The notes: a model not told the origin generated them from the letters alone. A stretch of 36,984 bases of DNA from Alkalispirillum mobile (GCF_003664325.1 NZ_RCDA01000007.1:1-36984), one strand, 5' to 3'. Counted from the first letter of the stretch, positions 27,692-36,767 are shown. Numbers and translations: made by a program.

Positions 27692-27964
27692 TTAGTTTAC
27701 CGCATCTTTAAGCGCTTTGCCAGCCTTGAAGCTGGGAACTTTCGAAGCCGCGATTTCGATGGTTTCGCCGGTGCGCGGGTTGCGGCCGGTGCGGGCGGCC
27801 CGCTCGCGGACCTGGAAAGTGCCAAAGCCCACCAGGGTCACCTGGTCGCCTTCCTTCAGGGCGTTGGTCACGCAATCGACCATCGAATCCACCGCCTTCG
27901 AGGCCGCAGCCTTGGAGATGTCGGCGGATTGAGCCACGGCTTCGATCAGTTCCGACTTGTTCAT
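27692..27964 (-). CDS. hupB: DNA-binding protein HU (beta type)
   Basis: HU is the small abundant nucleoid protein that bends DNA. The 90 residues are complete: [20 protein letters not shown], the dimer core [26 protein letters not shown] with the DNA-gripping RNPRTG arm, and the C-terminal [16 protein letters not shown]. It follows lon on the same strand, as in other gammaproteobacteria, and is followed within 15 bases by two tRNA genes and a terminator. Confidence 0.97.
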   Translation of the reverse strand: MNKSELIEAVAQSADISKAAASKAVDSMVDCVTNALKEGDQVTLVGFGTFQVRERAARTGRNPRTGETIEIAASKVPSFKAGKALKDAVN

Positions 27965-28075
27965 TTCGCGCTTCCTCTTGGATTCTGTTCCGACGGACAG
28001 CCAGCCTTTTACCCGTCTGTCCCCCTGGGCGCCCCTATCAGGCCTCTAACCCCTACCGCGGGAAGCGAGGTGCTG

Positions 28076-28103
28076 ATTGTACCGGAGCATCTGGCTTTTG
28101 CAA
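28076..28103 (-). promoter_or_regulatory. Sigma-70-type promoter of hupB
   Basis: On the - strand TTGCAA (28103-28098), a 16-base spacer and TACAAT (28081-28076) form a good housekeeping promoter about 110 bases before the hupB start. It gives hupB and the tRNAs expression independent of lon. The remainder of the 266-base gap to lon holds no gene. Confidence 0.65.
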
Positions 28104-28230
28104 CCCATCACCGGGATGAGCTTGTTGTTGTCGCAAGGGGCGGGGCCTGCACCCCGCGACTGCGTGCGACGAGTTATAGCAAGCCGTTCTCCGGCGTGTC
28201 AACAAAGCAACACGCCTGGACAAGGCCTGC

Positions 28231-30681
28231 TCAGTGCGCCCGGGTGGTAGAGGCCCGCTCCTTGCCCTTGGCCGCTTTCCCGCCCGCCTCGACCGGCTGC
28301 TGCGGGTTGGGCTCGGGCTGTCGCAAAAGTGCAACATCCAGCACCTCGTCGATCCAGCGCACCGGGATGATCTTCAACCGACTTTTGATGTTCTTCGGTA
28401 TCTCCTGAAGATCCTTCCGGTTTTCCTCCGGGATCAGCACCGTCTTGATGCCCCCGCGCAGGGCCGCCAGCAGCTTCTCCTTGAGGCCACCAATGGGCAG
28501 CACCTCGCCGCGCAGGGTGATCTCGCCGGTCATCGCCACGCTGGCCTTCACCGGGATGCCCGTCAGCGCGGACACCAGGGCGGTGCACATGCCAATACCG
28601 GCGGAGGGCCCGTCCTTCGGGATCGCGCCCTCGGGCACGTGGATGTGGATGTCCTTGTTCTGGTGGAACTCCGGGTCCACGCCCAGGCGGTCGGCACGGG
28701 CTCGAACGACCGTGCTGGCGGCGTGGATGGACTCTTTCATCACATCGCCCAGCTTACCCGTGTGGGTGACCTTGCCCTTACCCGGCACCACCGCGGACTC
28801 GATGGTGAGCAGCTCGCCCCCCACCTCCGTCCAGGCCAGGCCGGTCACCTGCCCCACCTGGTCGCTCTCCTCGGCGACGCCGTAACGGTAGCGGCGCACG
28901 CCCAGGTACTTGTCCAGGTTCTTGGCGGAGACGATCACCTTGCCGTCGGCGTCGGTCTTGGTCTTGCTGTCCGGCGCCACCAGGTCCTTGACCACCTTCC
29001 GGCAGATCTTCGCCAACTCCCGCTCCAGGTTCCGCACCCCCGCCTCGCGGGTGTAGTAGCGGATGATGTCGCGGATGGCGGTCTGCTTGACCTCCAGTTC
29101 GGTCTTGCGGATGCCGTTGGCCTTCATCTGCTTCTGCAGCAGGTAGCGCTCGGCGATATTGATCTTCTCGTCTTCGGTGTAACCGGGCAGACGGATGACC
29201 TCCATGCGGTCGAGCAGCGGCGCCGGGATGTTCATGGTGTTGGCAGTGGCCACGAACATCACGTCAGAGAGGTCGAACTCCACCTCCAGGTAGTGATCGC
29301 CGAAGGTGCTGTTCTGCTCCGGGTCCAGCACCTCGAGCAGGGCCGAGGCCGGATCGCCTCGGAAGTCCATGGCCATCTTGTCGATCTCGTCGAGCAGGAA
29401 CAGCGGATTGCGCGTGCCCACCTTGGCCAGGTTCTGAACGATCTTGCCCGGCAGCGAACCGATGTAGGTGCGCCGGTGACCGCGGATCTCGGCCTCGTCG
29501 CGCACACCGCCCAGCGACATCCGGGTGAACTTGCGGTTGGTGGCCCGGGCAATGGACTGCCCGAGCGAGGTCTTGCCCACGCCGGGCGGCCCCACCAGGC
29601 AGAGGATCGGGCCCTTCACCTTGCGCACGCGCTGCTGCACCGCCAGGTACTCGAGGATGCGCTCTTTGACCTTCTCCAGGCCGTAGTGGTCGGCATCCAG
29701 CACCTGCTCGGCGTGCTTCAGGTCCTTGCGCACGCGGCTGCGCTTTTTCCACGGCACGTCCACCAGCCAGTCCAGGTAGTTGCGCACCACCGTGGCCTCG
29801 GCGGACATGGGCGACATCATCTTCAGCTTGTTCAGCTCGGCCTTGGCCTTCTCGGCGGCCTCCTTGGGCATGCCCGACTCCTCGATCTTGCGCTCGAGGT
29901 CCTCGGTCTCGTTGGGCACGTCCTCCAGCTCACCCAGCTCCTTCTGGATGGCCTTCATCTGTTCGTTCAGGTAGTACTCGCGCTGGCTCTTCTCCATCTG
30001 CTGCTTCACGCGCCCGCGGATGCGCTTTTCGATCTGGAGGATGTCCAGCTCCGCCTCGATCAGCGACATCAGGTGCTCAAGGCGCTCGCGCACGTTTTCG
30101 ATCTCGAGCACGTGCTGCTTCTCGTCCACCTTCAGTGCCATGTGGGCGGCAATGGTGTCGGCCAGCCGGCCGGGCTCCTCGATGTTCTGCAGCGAGGAGA
30201 GGATCTCCGGCGGCACCTTCTTGTTCAGCTTGACGTACTGGTCGAAGTGGTTGACCGCGGAGCGCATCAGCACTTCCATCTCGCGGTCCGCCGGCGGCTC
30301 CTCGTCCTCCACCACCACGACCTGAGCGGCGAAGTACTGGTCCCGCTCCACCAGGTCCACCAGGCGCGCACGCTCGACGCCCTCCACCAACACCTTCACG
30401 GTGCCGTCGGGGAGCTTGAGCATCTGCAGAATGGAGGCCATGGTGCCGTAGGCATACAGATCGCTGGTGGCCGGCTCGTCCACCTCGGCGCTCTTCTGCG
30501 CGACCAGGAAGATCTTCTTGTCCTCTTCCATGGCCGCGTCCAGCGCCGTGATGGACTTCTCACGCCCGACGAACAGCGGGATCACCATGTGCGGGTAGAC
30601 CACCACGTCGCGCAGCGGGAGGACCGGTGCTTCGGTCATGCCGGGGCTGCGGACATCTGCGGTGGGTTCGTTCTCGGCCAT
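28231..30681 (-). CDS. lon: ATP-dependent protease Lon
   Basis: Lon degrades misfolded and regulatory proteins in the cytoplasm. The 816 residues hold, in order, the N-terminal substrate-binding domain ([20 protein letters not shown]), a coiled-coil part, the AAA+ domain with Walker [12 protein letters not shown] and Walker [11 protein letters not shown], and the protease domain with the catalytic Ser693 in PKDGPSAG and Lys in [12 protein letters not shown]. The tail is Pro/Gln/Lys rich and somewhat longer than in E. coli. It lies between clpX and hupB and has a heat-shock promoter upstream. Confidence 0.97.
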   Translation of the reverse strand: MAENEPTADVRSPGMTEAPVLPLRDVVVYPHMVIPLFVGREKSITALDAAMEEDKKIFLVAQKSAEVDEPATSDLYAYGTMASILQMLKLPDGTVKVLVEGVERARLVDLVERDQYFAAQVVVVEDEEPPADREMEVLMRSAVNHFDQYVKLNKKVPPEILSSLQNIEEPGRLADTIAAHMALKVDEKQHVLEIENVRERLEHLMSLIEAELDILQIEKRIRGRVKQQMEKSQREYYLNEQMKAIQKELGELEDVPNETEDLERKIEESGMPKEAAEKAKAELNKLKMMSPMSAEATVVRNYLDWLVDVPWKKRSRVRKDLKHAEQVLDADHYGLEKVKERILEYLAVQQRVRKVKGPILCLVGPPGVGKTSLGQSIARATNRKFTRMSLGGVRDEAEIRGHRRTYIGSLPGKIVQNLAKVGTRNPLFLLDEIDKMAMDFRGDPASALLEVLDPEQNSTFGDHYLEVEFDLSDVMFVATANTMNIPAPLLDRMEVIRLPGYTEDEKINIAERYLLQKQMKANGIRKTELEVKQTAIRDIIRYYTREAGVRNLERELAKICRKVVKDLVAPDSKTKTDADGKVIVSAKNLDKYLGVRRYRYGVAEESDQVGQVTGLAWTEVGGELLTIESAVVPGKGKVTHTGKLGDVMKESIHAASTVVRARADRLGVDPEFHQNKDIHIHVPEGAIPKDGPSAGIGMCTALVSALTGIPVKASVAMTGEITLRGEVLPIGGLKEKLLAALRGGIKTVLIPEENRKDLQEIPKNIKSRLKIIPVRWIDEVLDVALLRQPEPNPQQPVEAGGKAAKGKERASTTRAH

Positions 30682-30749
30682 AGGGCTACCTCGATTGGGA
30701 AAACGGTCTGGCCGGCAGCGCCGGGGCGCCGGCTATCGTTGCATGGGAC

Positions 30750-30775
30750 ATGGGGGCAGCGCTGGGGGTTTTCAA
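30750..30775 (-). promoter_or_regulatory. Sigma-32 heat-shock promoter of lon
   Basis: On the - strand CTTGAAA (TTGAAA at 30775-30770), a 14-base spacer and CCCCATGT (CCCCAT at 30755-30750) match the heat-shock consensus almost perfectly. It lies about 70 bases before the lon start, the expected place. Confidence 0.85.
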
Positions 30776-30846
30776 GGAACGGCCGGGCGTGTTGTAACTG
30801 GCGACGGGGAAGGGAGCAGCACCTCCGCCATCCCGAGGGCAGCCCC

Positions 30847-31036
30847 CCGTCATCGCGAGGGCCGAAGGCCCGTGGCGATCCACACGCCAACTGGACTGCC
30901 GCGTCGGCTTCGCCTCCTCGCAGTGACGGTGGGGGGCGACCCGACCCCCGTCATCCCAAGGGCCTACCCCCCGCCATCGCGAGGGCCGAAGGCCCCGTCA
31001 TCGCGAGGGCCGGAGGCCCGTGGCGATCCCCAGGCG
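30847..31036 (+). repeat. Interspersed inverted-end repeat, copy C, with two partial copies
   Basis: The lon-clpX gap (355 bases) is mostly repeat. A full 83-base copy (30847-30929) runs from CCGTCATCGCGAGGGCCGAA to CCTCGCAGTGACGG. Two left-end fragments follow at about 30971-30996 and 30996-31036 (both CATCGCGAGGGCC...), the last abutting the clpX stop codon. The full copy is about 97% like copy D. Nested fragments suggest repeated insertion or unequal exchange at this spot. Confidence 0.8.
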
Positions 31037-32314
31037 TCAGTCGGACGACGCCGCGCGGGACTGCTCCTGGTTGCCGTAGATGATGTAAGGGCGCGTCTCG
31101 CCCCGGATGACGGCGTCGTCCACCACCACCTTCTCCACGTTCTCCATGGAGGGCAGGTCGTACATGGTATCGAGCAGTACGTGCTCGAGGATGGTACGCA
31201 GGCCGCGGGCACCGGTCTTGCGCTCCATGGCCTTGCGGGCCACGGCGCGCAGCGCCTCCTCGCGGAACTCCAGCTCGACACCCTCCATCTCGAACAGCTT
31301 CTGGTACTGCTTGACCAGGGCGTTCTTGGGCGCGGAGAGGATCTCCACCAGGGCCTGCTCGTCCAGCTCCTCCAGGGTCGCCACCACCGGCAGGCGGCCG
31401 ACGAACTCCGGAATCAGGCCGTACTTGACCAGGTCCTCCGGCTCCACGTCCTGCAGCGTCTCGCCCACGCTGCGCTTCTCGTCCTTGGACTTGACCTCGG
31501 CGGCAAAGCCGATGCCGCCCTTCTCGGAGCGCTCCTGGATAACCTTGTCCAGACCGGCGAAGGCGCCACCGCAGATAAAGAGCATGCCGCCGGTATCCAC
31601 CTGCAGGAACTCCTGCTGCGGGTGCTTGCGCCCACCCTGGGGCGGCACCGAGGCGGTGGTGCCCTCGATGAGCTTGAGCAGCGCCTGCTGCACGCCCTCG
31701 CCCGAGACATCCCGGGTGATGGAGGGGTTGTCCGCCTTGCGCGAGACCTTGTCGATCTCGTCGATGTAGACAATGCCCTGCTGCGCCTTCTCGACGTCGT
31801 AGTCGCACTTTTGCAGCAGCTTCTGGATGATGTTCTCCACGTCCTCGCCCACGTAACCCGCCTCGGTGAGGGTGGTGGCGTCGGCGATGGTGAAGGGCAC
31901 ATTGAGCATGCGTGCCAGCGTTTCGGCCAGCAGGGTCTTGCCGGAACCGGTGGGGCCGATGAGCAGGATGTTGCTCTTGGACAGCTCCACGTCGTCCTTG
32001 CGGCTGCCGGCCTCCAGGCGCTTGTAGTGGTTGTACACGGCCACCGAGAGCACCTTCTTGGCGTGCTCCTGGCCGATCACGAACTCATCCAGCACCTGGT
32101 TGATCTCGTGAGGCCGTGGCAGCCCCTCACCCGCAGAACTGGACTGCTCCTGCAGCTCTTCACGGATGATGTCGTTGCAGAGCTCGACGCACTCGTCACA
32201 GACGAACACGGAGGGCCCCGCAATCAGCTTGCGGACCTCATGCTGACTCTTTCCGCAGAAAGAGCAGTAAAGGAGTTTGCCGCCGTCGTCTCTGCCGTTT
32301 TCTCTATCGGTCAT
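31037..32314 (-). CDS. clpX: ATP-dependent Clp protease, ATPase subunit ClpX
   Basis: ClpX unfolds tagged proteins and feeds them to ClpP. The 425 residues include the N-terminal zinc finger ([14 protein letters not shown], later CDECVELC), Walker A GPTGSGKT, the pore loop GYVGED, Walker [10 protein letters not shown] and the ClpP-docking IGF loop ([10 protein letters not shown]). Unlike in E. coli the gene is 264 bases from clpP and probably has its own promoter. Its stop codon touches a repeat fragment. Confidence 0.97.
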   Translation of the reverse strand: MTDRENGRDDGGKLLYCSFCGKSQHEVRKLIAGPSVFVCDECVELCNDIIREELQEQSSSAGEGLPRPHEINQVLDEFVIGQEHAKKVLSVAVYNHYKRLEAGSRKDDVELSKSNILLIGPTGSGKTLLAETLARMLNVPFTIADATTLTEAGYVGEDVENIIQKLLQKCDYDVEKAQQGIVYIDEIDKVSRKADNPSITRDVSGEGVQQALLKLIEGTTASVPPQGGRKHPQQEFLQVDTGGMLFICGGAFAGLDKVIQERSEKGGIGFAAEVKSKDEKRSVGETLQDVEPEDLVKYGLIPEFVGRLPVVATLEELDEQALVEILSAPKNALVKQYQKLFEMEGVELEFREEALRAVARKAMERKTGARGLRTILEHVLLDTMYDLPSMENVEKVVVDDAVIRGETRPYIIYGNQEQSRAASSD

Positions 32315-32507
32315 GACCTGACTTCGCCTCGCGAATTTGGACTGCCTTGCGTTTAACGATGCCTGTTTTCAACTTAGCACGCAAGTCAACTACGCCCCGC
32401 TTGCGTACCACCTCAACCCCGGCTCAGCGACGCGCCAACGGCGTTGCCGGGCCGCGCACTCGAGTGCACGGAGCACAGGCTCACTCACGGTACCTATATA
32501 AGAGTGG

Positions 32508-32535
32508 ATGGGGCTCAGGGGGGCAAGGTTCAAAG
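32508..32535 (-). promoter_or_regulatory. Candidate sigma-32 promoter of clpX
   Basis: On the - strand CTTTGAAC (TTGAAC at 32533-32528), a 14-base spacer and CCCCATCC (32513-32508) resemble the heat-shock consensus with the same spacer as at lon. It is about 190 bases before the clpX start and just after the clpP stem-loop. The rest of the gap (32315-32507) contains TTGACTTGCGTG near 32390 but no clear second promoter. Confidence 0.55.
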
Positions 32536-32542
32536 GATACAG

Positions 32543-32569
32543 CGTGGCCGGCCCCGGGAGCGGGGCCGG
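32543..32569 (-). terminator. Strong GC stem-loop after clpP
   Basis: GCCGGCCCC and GGGGCCGGC pair around a short loop just downstream of the clpP stop. There is no T-run, so it may be a weak terminator or an attenuator that lowers tig-clpP read-through into clpX. Confidence 0.55.
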
Positions 32570-32578
32570 CGCAGCGGT

Positions 32579-33223
32579 TTACGCCTGATCCAGGGCGTTG
32601 CGGTCGGCCAGCACGGCGTCCACCAGGCCGTACTCCTTGGCCGCGGTCGGGCTCAGGAAGTTGTCGCGGTCGGTGTCCTTGGCGATGGTCTCGATGTCCT
32701 GGCCGGTGTGGTGCGCCATGATGCGGTTCAGCCGCTCGCGCATGTCGAGGATCTCGCGGGCGTGGATGTCCACGTCCGTGGCCTGACCCTGGAAGCCACC
32801 CAGCGGCTGGTGGATCATCATCCGGGAGTTGGGCAAAGCGTAGCGCTTGCCCTTGGCCCCGCCGGTGAGCAGCAGCGCACCCATGCTGGCCGCTTGCCCG
32901 ATGCACACGGTGGAGACGTCCGGCTTGATGAACTGCATGGTGTCGTAGATGGCCAGGCCGGCCGTCACCGCACCACCCGGGCTGTTGATGTAGATGTGGA
33001 TGTCCTTGTCGGGGTTTTCCGACTCGAGGAACAACAGCTGGGCAACGATCAGGTTGGCCATGTGGTCTTCCACCGGGCCCACCAGAAAGATCACCCGCTC
33101 CTTGAGCAGGCGGGAATAGATATCGTAGGCCCGCTCACCCCGGGCGGACTGCTCGACCACCATCGGCACCAGACCGCTGGCGTCGATCTCCGGGGCCAGC
33201 CCTTCGCGGCGCTCATCGCTCAT
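32579..33223 (-). CDS. clpP: ATP-dependent Clp protease, proteolytic subunit ClpP
   Basis: The 214-residue serine protease forms the tetradecameric chamber used by ClpX. The catalytic triad is visible: Ser in [11 protein letters not shown], His in [14 protein letters not shown], and Asp in the [10 protein letters not shown] region. The N-terminal extension of about 18 residues is the usual propeptide. It begins six bases after the tig stop; its AAGGAG ribosome site overlaps the last tig codons, so the two are coupled. Confidence 0.97.
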   Translation of the reverse strand: MSDERREGLAPEIDASGLVPMVVEQSARGERAYDIYSRLLKERVIFLVGPVEDHMANLIVAQLLFLESENPDKDIHIYINSPGGAVTAGLAIYDTMQFIKPDVSTVCIGQAASMGALLLTGGAKGKRYALPNSRMMIHQPLGGFQGQATDVDIHAREILDMRERLNRIMAHHTGQDIETIAKDTDRDNFLSPTAAKEYGLVDAVLADRNALDQA

Positions 33224-33229
33224 TCGGGC

Positions 33230-34573
33230 TTACTCCTTCTCTGCTTGCTTGGTTTCGGCCTCTTCGGCCTCGGCCGACTGCGGGCTCATCAGGTCCTGCA
33301 AGGACATGGACTTGTCGTCCACGTCGGCCTTCTCGACCACCCAGTCCACCACCTGGTCCTCCAGCACCGCAACCTCGATGCCTTCCATCAGCTGGCGGTT
33401 CTGGCTGTAGTAGCGCAGCACTTCCTCGGGCTGCTCGTAGCCGGCGGCCATCTCCTGCAGCGCCTGCATGACCCGCTCGCGGTCCAGCTTGATGTCGTTG
33501 CTGCGCACGATTTCGTTGACGATCAGCCCCAGGGCCACCCGACGACGGGCGTTCTCCTCGAACAGGTCCGCGGGCATGTCCTGCGGCTCGTCCTGGCCGG
33601 ACTGCTGCTGGCGGGACTGCTCCTGCTGGCGCAGCTGGTCGATCTCGGCGTCCACCAGCACCTTGGGCAGCTCGATCTCGGTGAGCTCCAGCAGCTGGTC
33701 CATCACCTGGTGTTTGACCTTGCTGGCGATGCTCTGGTCGCGCTCGCGCTCCAGGTTGGCCTTGATGGCCTCGCGCAGCTTCTCGACGCCGCCCTCTTTG
33801 ACGCCCACCTTCTCGGCGAAGGCATCGTCGATCTCGGGGTACTCGGGGGCCTCGACCTGCTTGACGGTGACGGCGAACTCGCCCTTCTTGCCGGCCACCT
33901 CGCTGTCGGGGAACTCCTCGGGGAAGGTGTGCTCGATGGTGGTCTCGTCACCGGCCTTCACGCCGGTCAGGCCCTCCTCGAAGGCCGGGGGCATCTGGCC
34001 GGCACCGAGCACGATCGGCACATCGTTGCCCTCGTTGCCGGAGAACTCCTCGCCGTCCACCGTGCCCTTGAAGTCGATGACGACGCGGTCGCCCTCCTCG
34101 GAGGCACGATCCACCTCGCTGTACTCGGCCTGCTGCTTGCGCAGGCGCTCAAGCACCTCGTCCACGTCGGCGTCGGTGATCTCCACCTGCGGCCGCTCGA
34201 CCTTGATCTTCTCCAGGCCGGTCACCTCGAAGCTGGGCAGCACCTCAAAGGTGGCCTCGTACTCCAGGTCCTTGCCCTCGTCGGTCTGCTTCGGCTCGAT
34301 CTCGGGGTTGCCGGCCGGGCGCAACTCCTTCTCGCGCAGCGCCTCGCTGTAAGTGCTCTGCACCACCTCGCTGAGCACCTCGCCTCGCACCTGGCCACCG
34401 TAGCGCTTGCGCACCACCGACAGCGGCACCTTGCCCGGGCGGAAGCCGTCCATGCGTACGTTGCCGCGAAGCGACCGCAGGCGCTGTTCCACCTTCTCTT
34501 CGACCTGCTCCGCAGGCACCTGCACGGTCATGCGGCGACCCAGCCCCTCGGTCGTCTCCACTGAAACTTGCAT
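33230..34573 (-). CDS. tig: Trigger factor chaperone
   Basis: Trigger factor binds the ribosome exit tunnel and folds new proteins. The 447-residue protein starts MQVSVETTEGLGRRMTVQVP; the ribosome-binding loop GFRPGKVPLSVVRKRYG lies near residues 43-60; the FKBP-type domain (GDRVVIDFKGTVDGEEFSG, then VLGAGQMPPAFEEGLTGVKAGD) spans about 150-245; and the substrate-binding arms follow. ATG 34573 is chosen by similarity; the frame is open further upstream across the tRNA but has no meaning there. A Gln-rich stretch (QQQEQSRQQQ-like) near residue 320 is an unremarkable variation. Confidence 0.96.
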   Translation of the reverse strand: MQVSVETTEGLGRRMTVQVPAEQVEEKVEQRLRSLRGNVRMDGFRPGKVPLSVVRKRYGGQVRGEVLSEVVQSTYSEALREKELRPAGNPEIEPKQTDEGKDLEYEATFEVLPSFEVTGLEKIKVERPQVEITDADVDEVLERLRKQQAEYSEVDRASEEGDRVVIDFKGTVDGEEFSGNEGNDVPIVLGAGQMPPAFEEGLTGVKAGDETTIEHTFPEEFPDSEVAGKKGEFAVTVKQVEAPEYPEIDDAFAEKVGVKEGGVEKLREAIKANLERERDQSIASKVKHQVMDQLLELTEIELPKVLVDAEIDQLRQQEQSRQQQSGQDEPQDMPADLFEENARRRVALGLIVNEIVRSNDIKLDRERVMQALQEMAAGYEQPEEVLRYYSQNRQLMEGIEVAVLEDQVVDWVVEKADVDDKSMSLQDLMSPQSAEAEEAETKQAEKE

Positions 34574-34645
34574 TGAAAACCCCTTAACCGTCCTGTTCAC
34601 TACGCGACCGCCCCACGGACGGCCACCATGACTAGCTGTTGTGTA

Positions 34646-34732
34646 TGGTGCGAAAGGGGAGACTCGAACTCCCACGGGGTCGCCCCCACCAGGACCTAAA
34701 CCTGGCGCGTCTACCAATTCCGCCACTTTCGC
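34646..34732 (-). tRNA. tRNA-Leu (anticodon TAG)
   Basis: Eighty-seven bases with encoded CCA and the long variable arm of a class II tRNA. Acceptor arms GCGAAAG and CTTTCGC pair, the discriminator is A, and the anticodon loop TTTAGGT between CCAGG/CCTGG arms gives TAG. It lies 72 bases upstream of tig on the same strand. Confidence 0.97.
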
Positions 34733-34754
34733 GCTTGAAACTTGGTAGCCGGCT

Positions 34755-34782
34755 AGTATAGCGCCACGGGCGGCCGGGACAA
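34755..34782 (-). promoter_or_regulatory. Sigma-70-type promoter of tRNA-Leu (and probably tig-clpP)
   Basis: On the - strand TTGTCC (34782-34777), a 16-base spacer and TATACT (34760-34755) precede the tRNA 5' end by 22 bases. No terminator is seen between the tRNA and tig, so this promoter may also drive tig and clpP. Confidence 0.7.
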
Positions 34783-34790
34783 AAGGACCA

Positions 34791-35516
34791 CTAGATTCCG
34801 CGCACCACGGTGTAAGTCCCGGCCACAAAAGCCACCCCCAACACCAGGGCGCGATACGCGCTCGCCGTCACCCGTCGGCCCAGGTAGCGCGACACCCACA
34901 ATCCGAGCAACACCCCCGGCATCAGGCCGGCAGCCAGCGCCACATCCTGCCACCCGAAACGCCCGGCCATGCCCAGCGCCGTCAGCGACATCACGCTCAT
35001 GGGCACGAAGATGGCGGACAACGTGCCCCGCACCCGCCCGGGCGAGGCGTTCTGGTAGGCGAGCCCCAAAGGCGGCCCGCCCACGCCGGTGATGGTGCCC
35101 ATGGTCGCCGCACACAGGCTGCCGGAGAACACCACCCCACCCCGCGGCTGCACCGACAGCCGCAGCAGGCTCAGCAACACCGCCAGCACGATCAGCGCCC
35201 CGAACAGCGTCTGCCAGGCCGAGAGCGGCAGCAGCCCGATCACCAGGTAGGCCAACACCGCCCCTGACAAGGCCCCCGGCCACGCCCAGAGCAGATCCCG
35301 CCCCTGCACATACCGGGCGTTGGTGCGCAGGAGCATTAACGGCAGAATGCCGCCGATGAGCACTAGCGGCGCCGGCACCAGGGCCGGGTGAATCAGGAAT
35401 AGCAAAGGCGCACTGAACAGCGCCACGCCATAGCCGATCACCCCCTGGATGGCGGCGCCGATGAGCACAACGCCGACTGCGAGCAGCCAGTGCAGTAATC
35501 CGAGTTCTTCCAACAT
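34791..35516 (-). CDS. TauE/SafE (TSUP) family membrane permease
   Basis: A 241-residue protein with about seven or eight hydrophobic segments across its full length and the internal two-fold pattern of the TSUP family: GAAIQGVIGYGVALFSAPLL in the first half and GTITGVGGPPLGLAYQN in the second. TSUP proteins move sulfonates, sulfite, thiosulfate or other organic acids across the inner membrane; the substrate here cannot be told. It is a single gene upstream of tRNA-Leu with GGAG before ATG 35516 (AGAAGCATG). Confidence 0.88.
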   Translation of the reverse strand: MLEELGLLHWLLAVGVVLIGAAIQGVIGYGVALFSAPLLFLIHPALVPAPLVLIGGILPLMLLRTNARYVQGRDLLWAWPGALSGAVLAYLVIGLLPLSAWQTLFGALIVLAVLLSLLRLSVQPRGGVVFSGSLCAATMGTITGVGGPPLGLAYQNASPGRVRGTLSAIFVPMSVMSLTALGMAGRFGWQDVALAAGLMPGVLLGLWVSRYLGRRVTASAYRALVLGVAFVAGTYTVVRGI

Positions 35517-35572
35517 GCTTCTCCTAACACCAACTCACATAGCTCCTATTATTGCGGGGCCCGCACCACCCC

Positions 35573-35656
35573 TCCGTCATCGCAAGGGCCGAAGGCCCGC
35601 GGCGATCCACACGCCGACATGGACTGCCGCGTCGGCTGCGCCTCCTCGCAATGGCG
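35573..35656 (+). repeat. Interspersed inverted-end repeat, copy D
   Basis: About 84 bases in the 292-base gap between the TSUP gene and mntA. It starts CCGTCATCGCAAGGGCCGAA, contains GGCGATCCACACGCCGAC and ends CCTCCTCGCAATGGCGG. It is nearly identical to copy C in order. The rest of the gap (35657-35808) shows nothing beyond a weak TATACT at 35760. Confidence 0.8.
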
Positions 35657-35808
35657 GGGCAAATCACCGTGGGCGATGCCAGCGCACTCAGCGAAAACAT
35701 TGACCTGGCCGAATGGTCGGTGGCCTGCGTCAGCACCTAATTTGCTGATCGTCGCGCATGTATACTGGCAAAGAATGTGAAAACCCAGCCGCTGAGCGCG
35801 ATCACAGC

Positions 35809-36225
35809 ATGGACACAGCACCCGAGCACGGCCTCACACCGACCGAAAAGACCCTGCAGGGTTTGATACACCATTATCCGCACATCACGCTGGCGATTCT
35901 CTTTGGCTCCTGTGCCAGCGGCAATGCGAGACCCGACAGCGATATCGACATCGCGGTAACAGCCGAACGACCACTGACACTGGACGAACGCACGGAGTTG
36001 ATCACTGAGATCAGCGAAGCCACTGGGCGGCCTGTCGACCTCATCGACCTGGCAGAAGTAGGCGAGCCGTTACTCGGGCAAATACTCACCAAGGGCAAAC
36101 GACTCACCAAAGCCCCGGAGCCCTTTGCTCGACTCCTCACGCAGCACTGGCTGGACGCGGCAGATTTCCTTCCCATCCGTAACCGCATTCTGGAGGAACG
36201 GAGAAAGGCATGGATCGGCAACTGA
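35809..36225 (+). CDS. mntA: MntA-type nucleotidyltransferase (antitoxin of HepT/MntA)
   Basis: A 138-residue minimal nucleotidyltransferase. The active-site motif GSCASGNARPDSDIDIAV fits GS-x10-D-x-D of MntA, which neutralises the HepT RNase by adding AMP to it (type VII toxin-antitoxin). The hydrophobic strand HITLAILF precedes it, and DLIDLAEVGEPLLGQIL follows as in the family. ATG 35809 is preferred; an in-frame ATG at 35758 would add 17 residues without similarity. Its 3' end overlaps the hepT start by 16 bases. Since hepT is broken, this is an antitoxin without its toxin. GC is lower than in the core genes, in keeping with a mobile module. Confidence 0.85.
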   Translation: MDTAPEHGLTPTEKTLQGLIHHYPHITLAILFGSCASGNARPDSDIDIAVTAERPLTLDERTELITEISEATGRPVDLIDLAEVGEPLLGQILTKGKRLTKAPEPFARLLTQHWLDAADFLPIRNRILEERRKAWIGN

Positions 36226-36278
36226 TCGCGCAAAAGCTGGAGGCACTGCGCTACTGCTTGGCGTTCTTTCCTCTCTAA
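36210..36278 (+). pseudogene. hepT: hepT toxin gene, cut after about 18 codons by an insertion element
   Basis: ATG 36210, with GGAGAAAGG just upstream, begins MDRQLIAQKLEALRYCL, the usual N-terminus of HepT HEPN-domain RNases. The reading frame then runs into FFPL and a stop at 36276. From about 36264 the DNA is that of an IS200/IS605 right end, so the toxin gene was split. The catalytic R-x4-6-H motif, in the missing part, is not present in the window. Confidence 0.8.
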
Positions 36279-36374
36279 AGGAAGGGGATTCCTGGTTGTC
36301 GCCTTCCAGGTTCCTGCTTCATGGTCCGTTGCTCCTTGGGATTGCCCGCAGAGGCTTACGCAGACTCCACAGGC

Positions 36375-36721
36375 TTAACCTCCCGTGCGCCCCACGGTAG
36401 TTTTCTGCTCGTGCTCTCGCAGCTTGTCGGCACCGGCCAGAATAGCCTTGCCTGCTTTGAGAATGTTCTTCGCAGCGTTGATGTCGCGGTAGTGACTGGC
36501 TCCGCAGGCCGGACAGTCCCAGTGTCGGACGGATAGCGGCATGGCGTCGCAAAGGTGACCGCAGGCGTGGCAACGCTTGCTGGATGGGTACCACTTGTCG
36601 ATTTGAACAAAGTCTCGTCCGTACCACTCGGCCTTGTAGGCGAGCATCGAGGTGATCTGATGCCAGCCCACGTTGCTTATGGCTTGCGCCAGCGAGTGGT
36701 TCCTGAGCATGTTCTTCACCA
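36375..36721 (-). pseudogene. tnpB: TnpB (OrfB) C-terminal fragment
   Basis: About 115 residues from the end of TnpB, the RNA-guided nuclease of IS605 elements. It contains VKNMLRNHSLAQAISNVGW, WYPSSKRCHACGH and CPACGASHYRDINAAKNIL: the four-cysteine zinc finger and the last RuvC Asp. The N-terminal two thirds, with the first two RuvC acidic residues, are absent; upstream of VKNM the frame (ALRRVL) no longer matches the family, so the break is near 36720. It cannot be an active nuclease. Confidence 0.85.
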
Positions 36722-36736
36722 GAACGCGCCGTAAAG

Positions 36737-36756
36737 CCCCGCCGTTCAGGGCGGGG
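36737..36756. repeat. Terminal hairpin after tnpA
   Basis: CCCCGCC (36737-36743) and GGCGGGG (36750-36756) pair around a six-base loop, 11 bases after the tnpA stop. Such hairpins mark the ends recognised by Y1 transposases of the IS200/IS605 group. Its place between tnpA and the tnpB remnant suggests a true element end here. Confidence 0.65.
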
Positions 36757-36767
36757 GTATAAGGCGC

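Noticed and set aside
28234..31083. A 949-codon open frame on the + strand opposite lon
   Set aside because: It lies antisense to a certain lon gene, its translation is a run of His, Leu, Val, Gly and Gln without any domain, and such frames are common opposite GC-rich genes.
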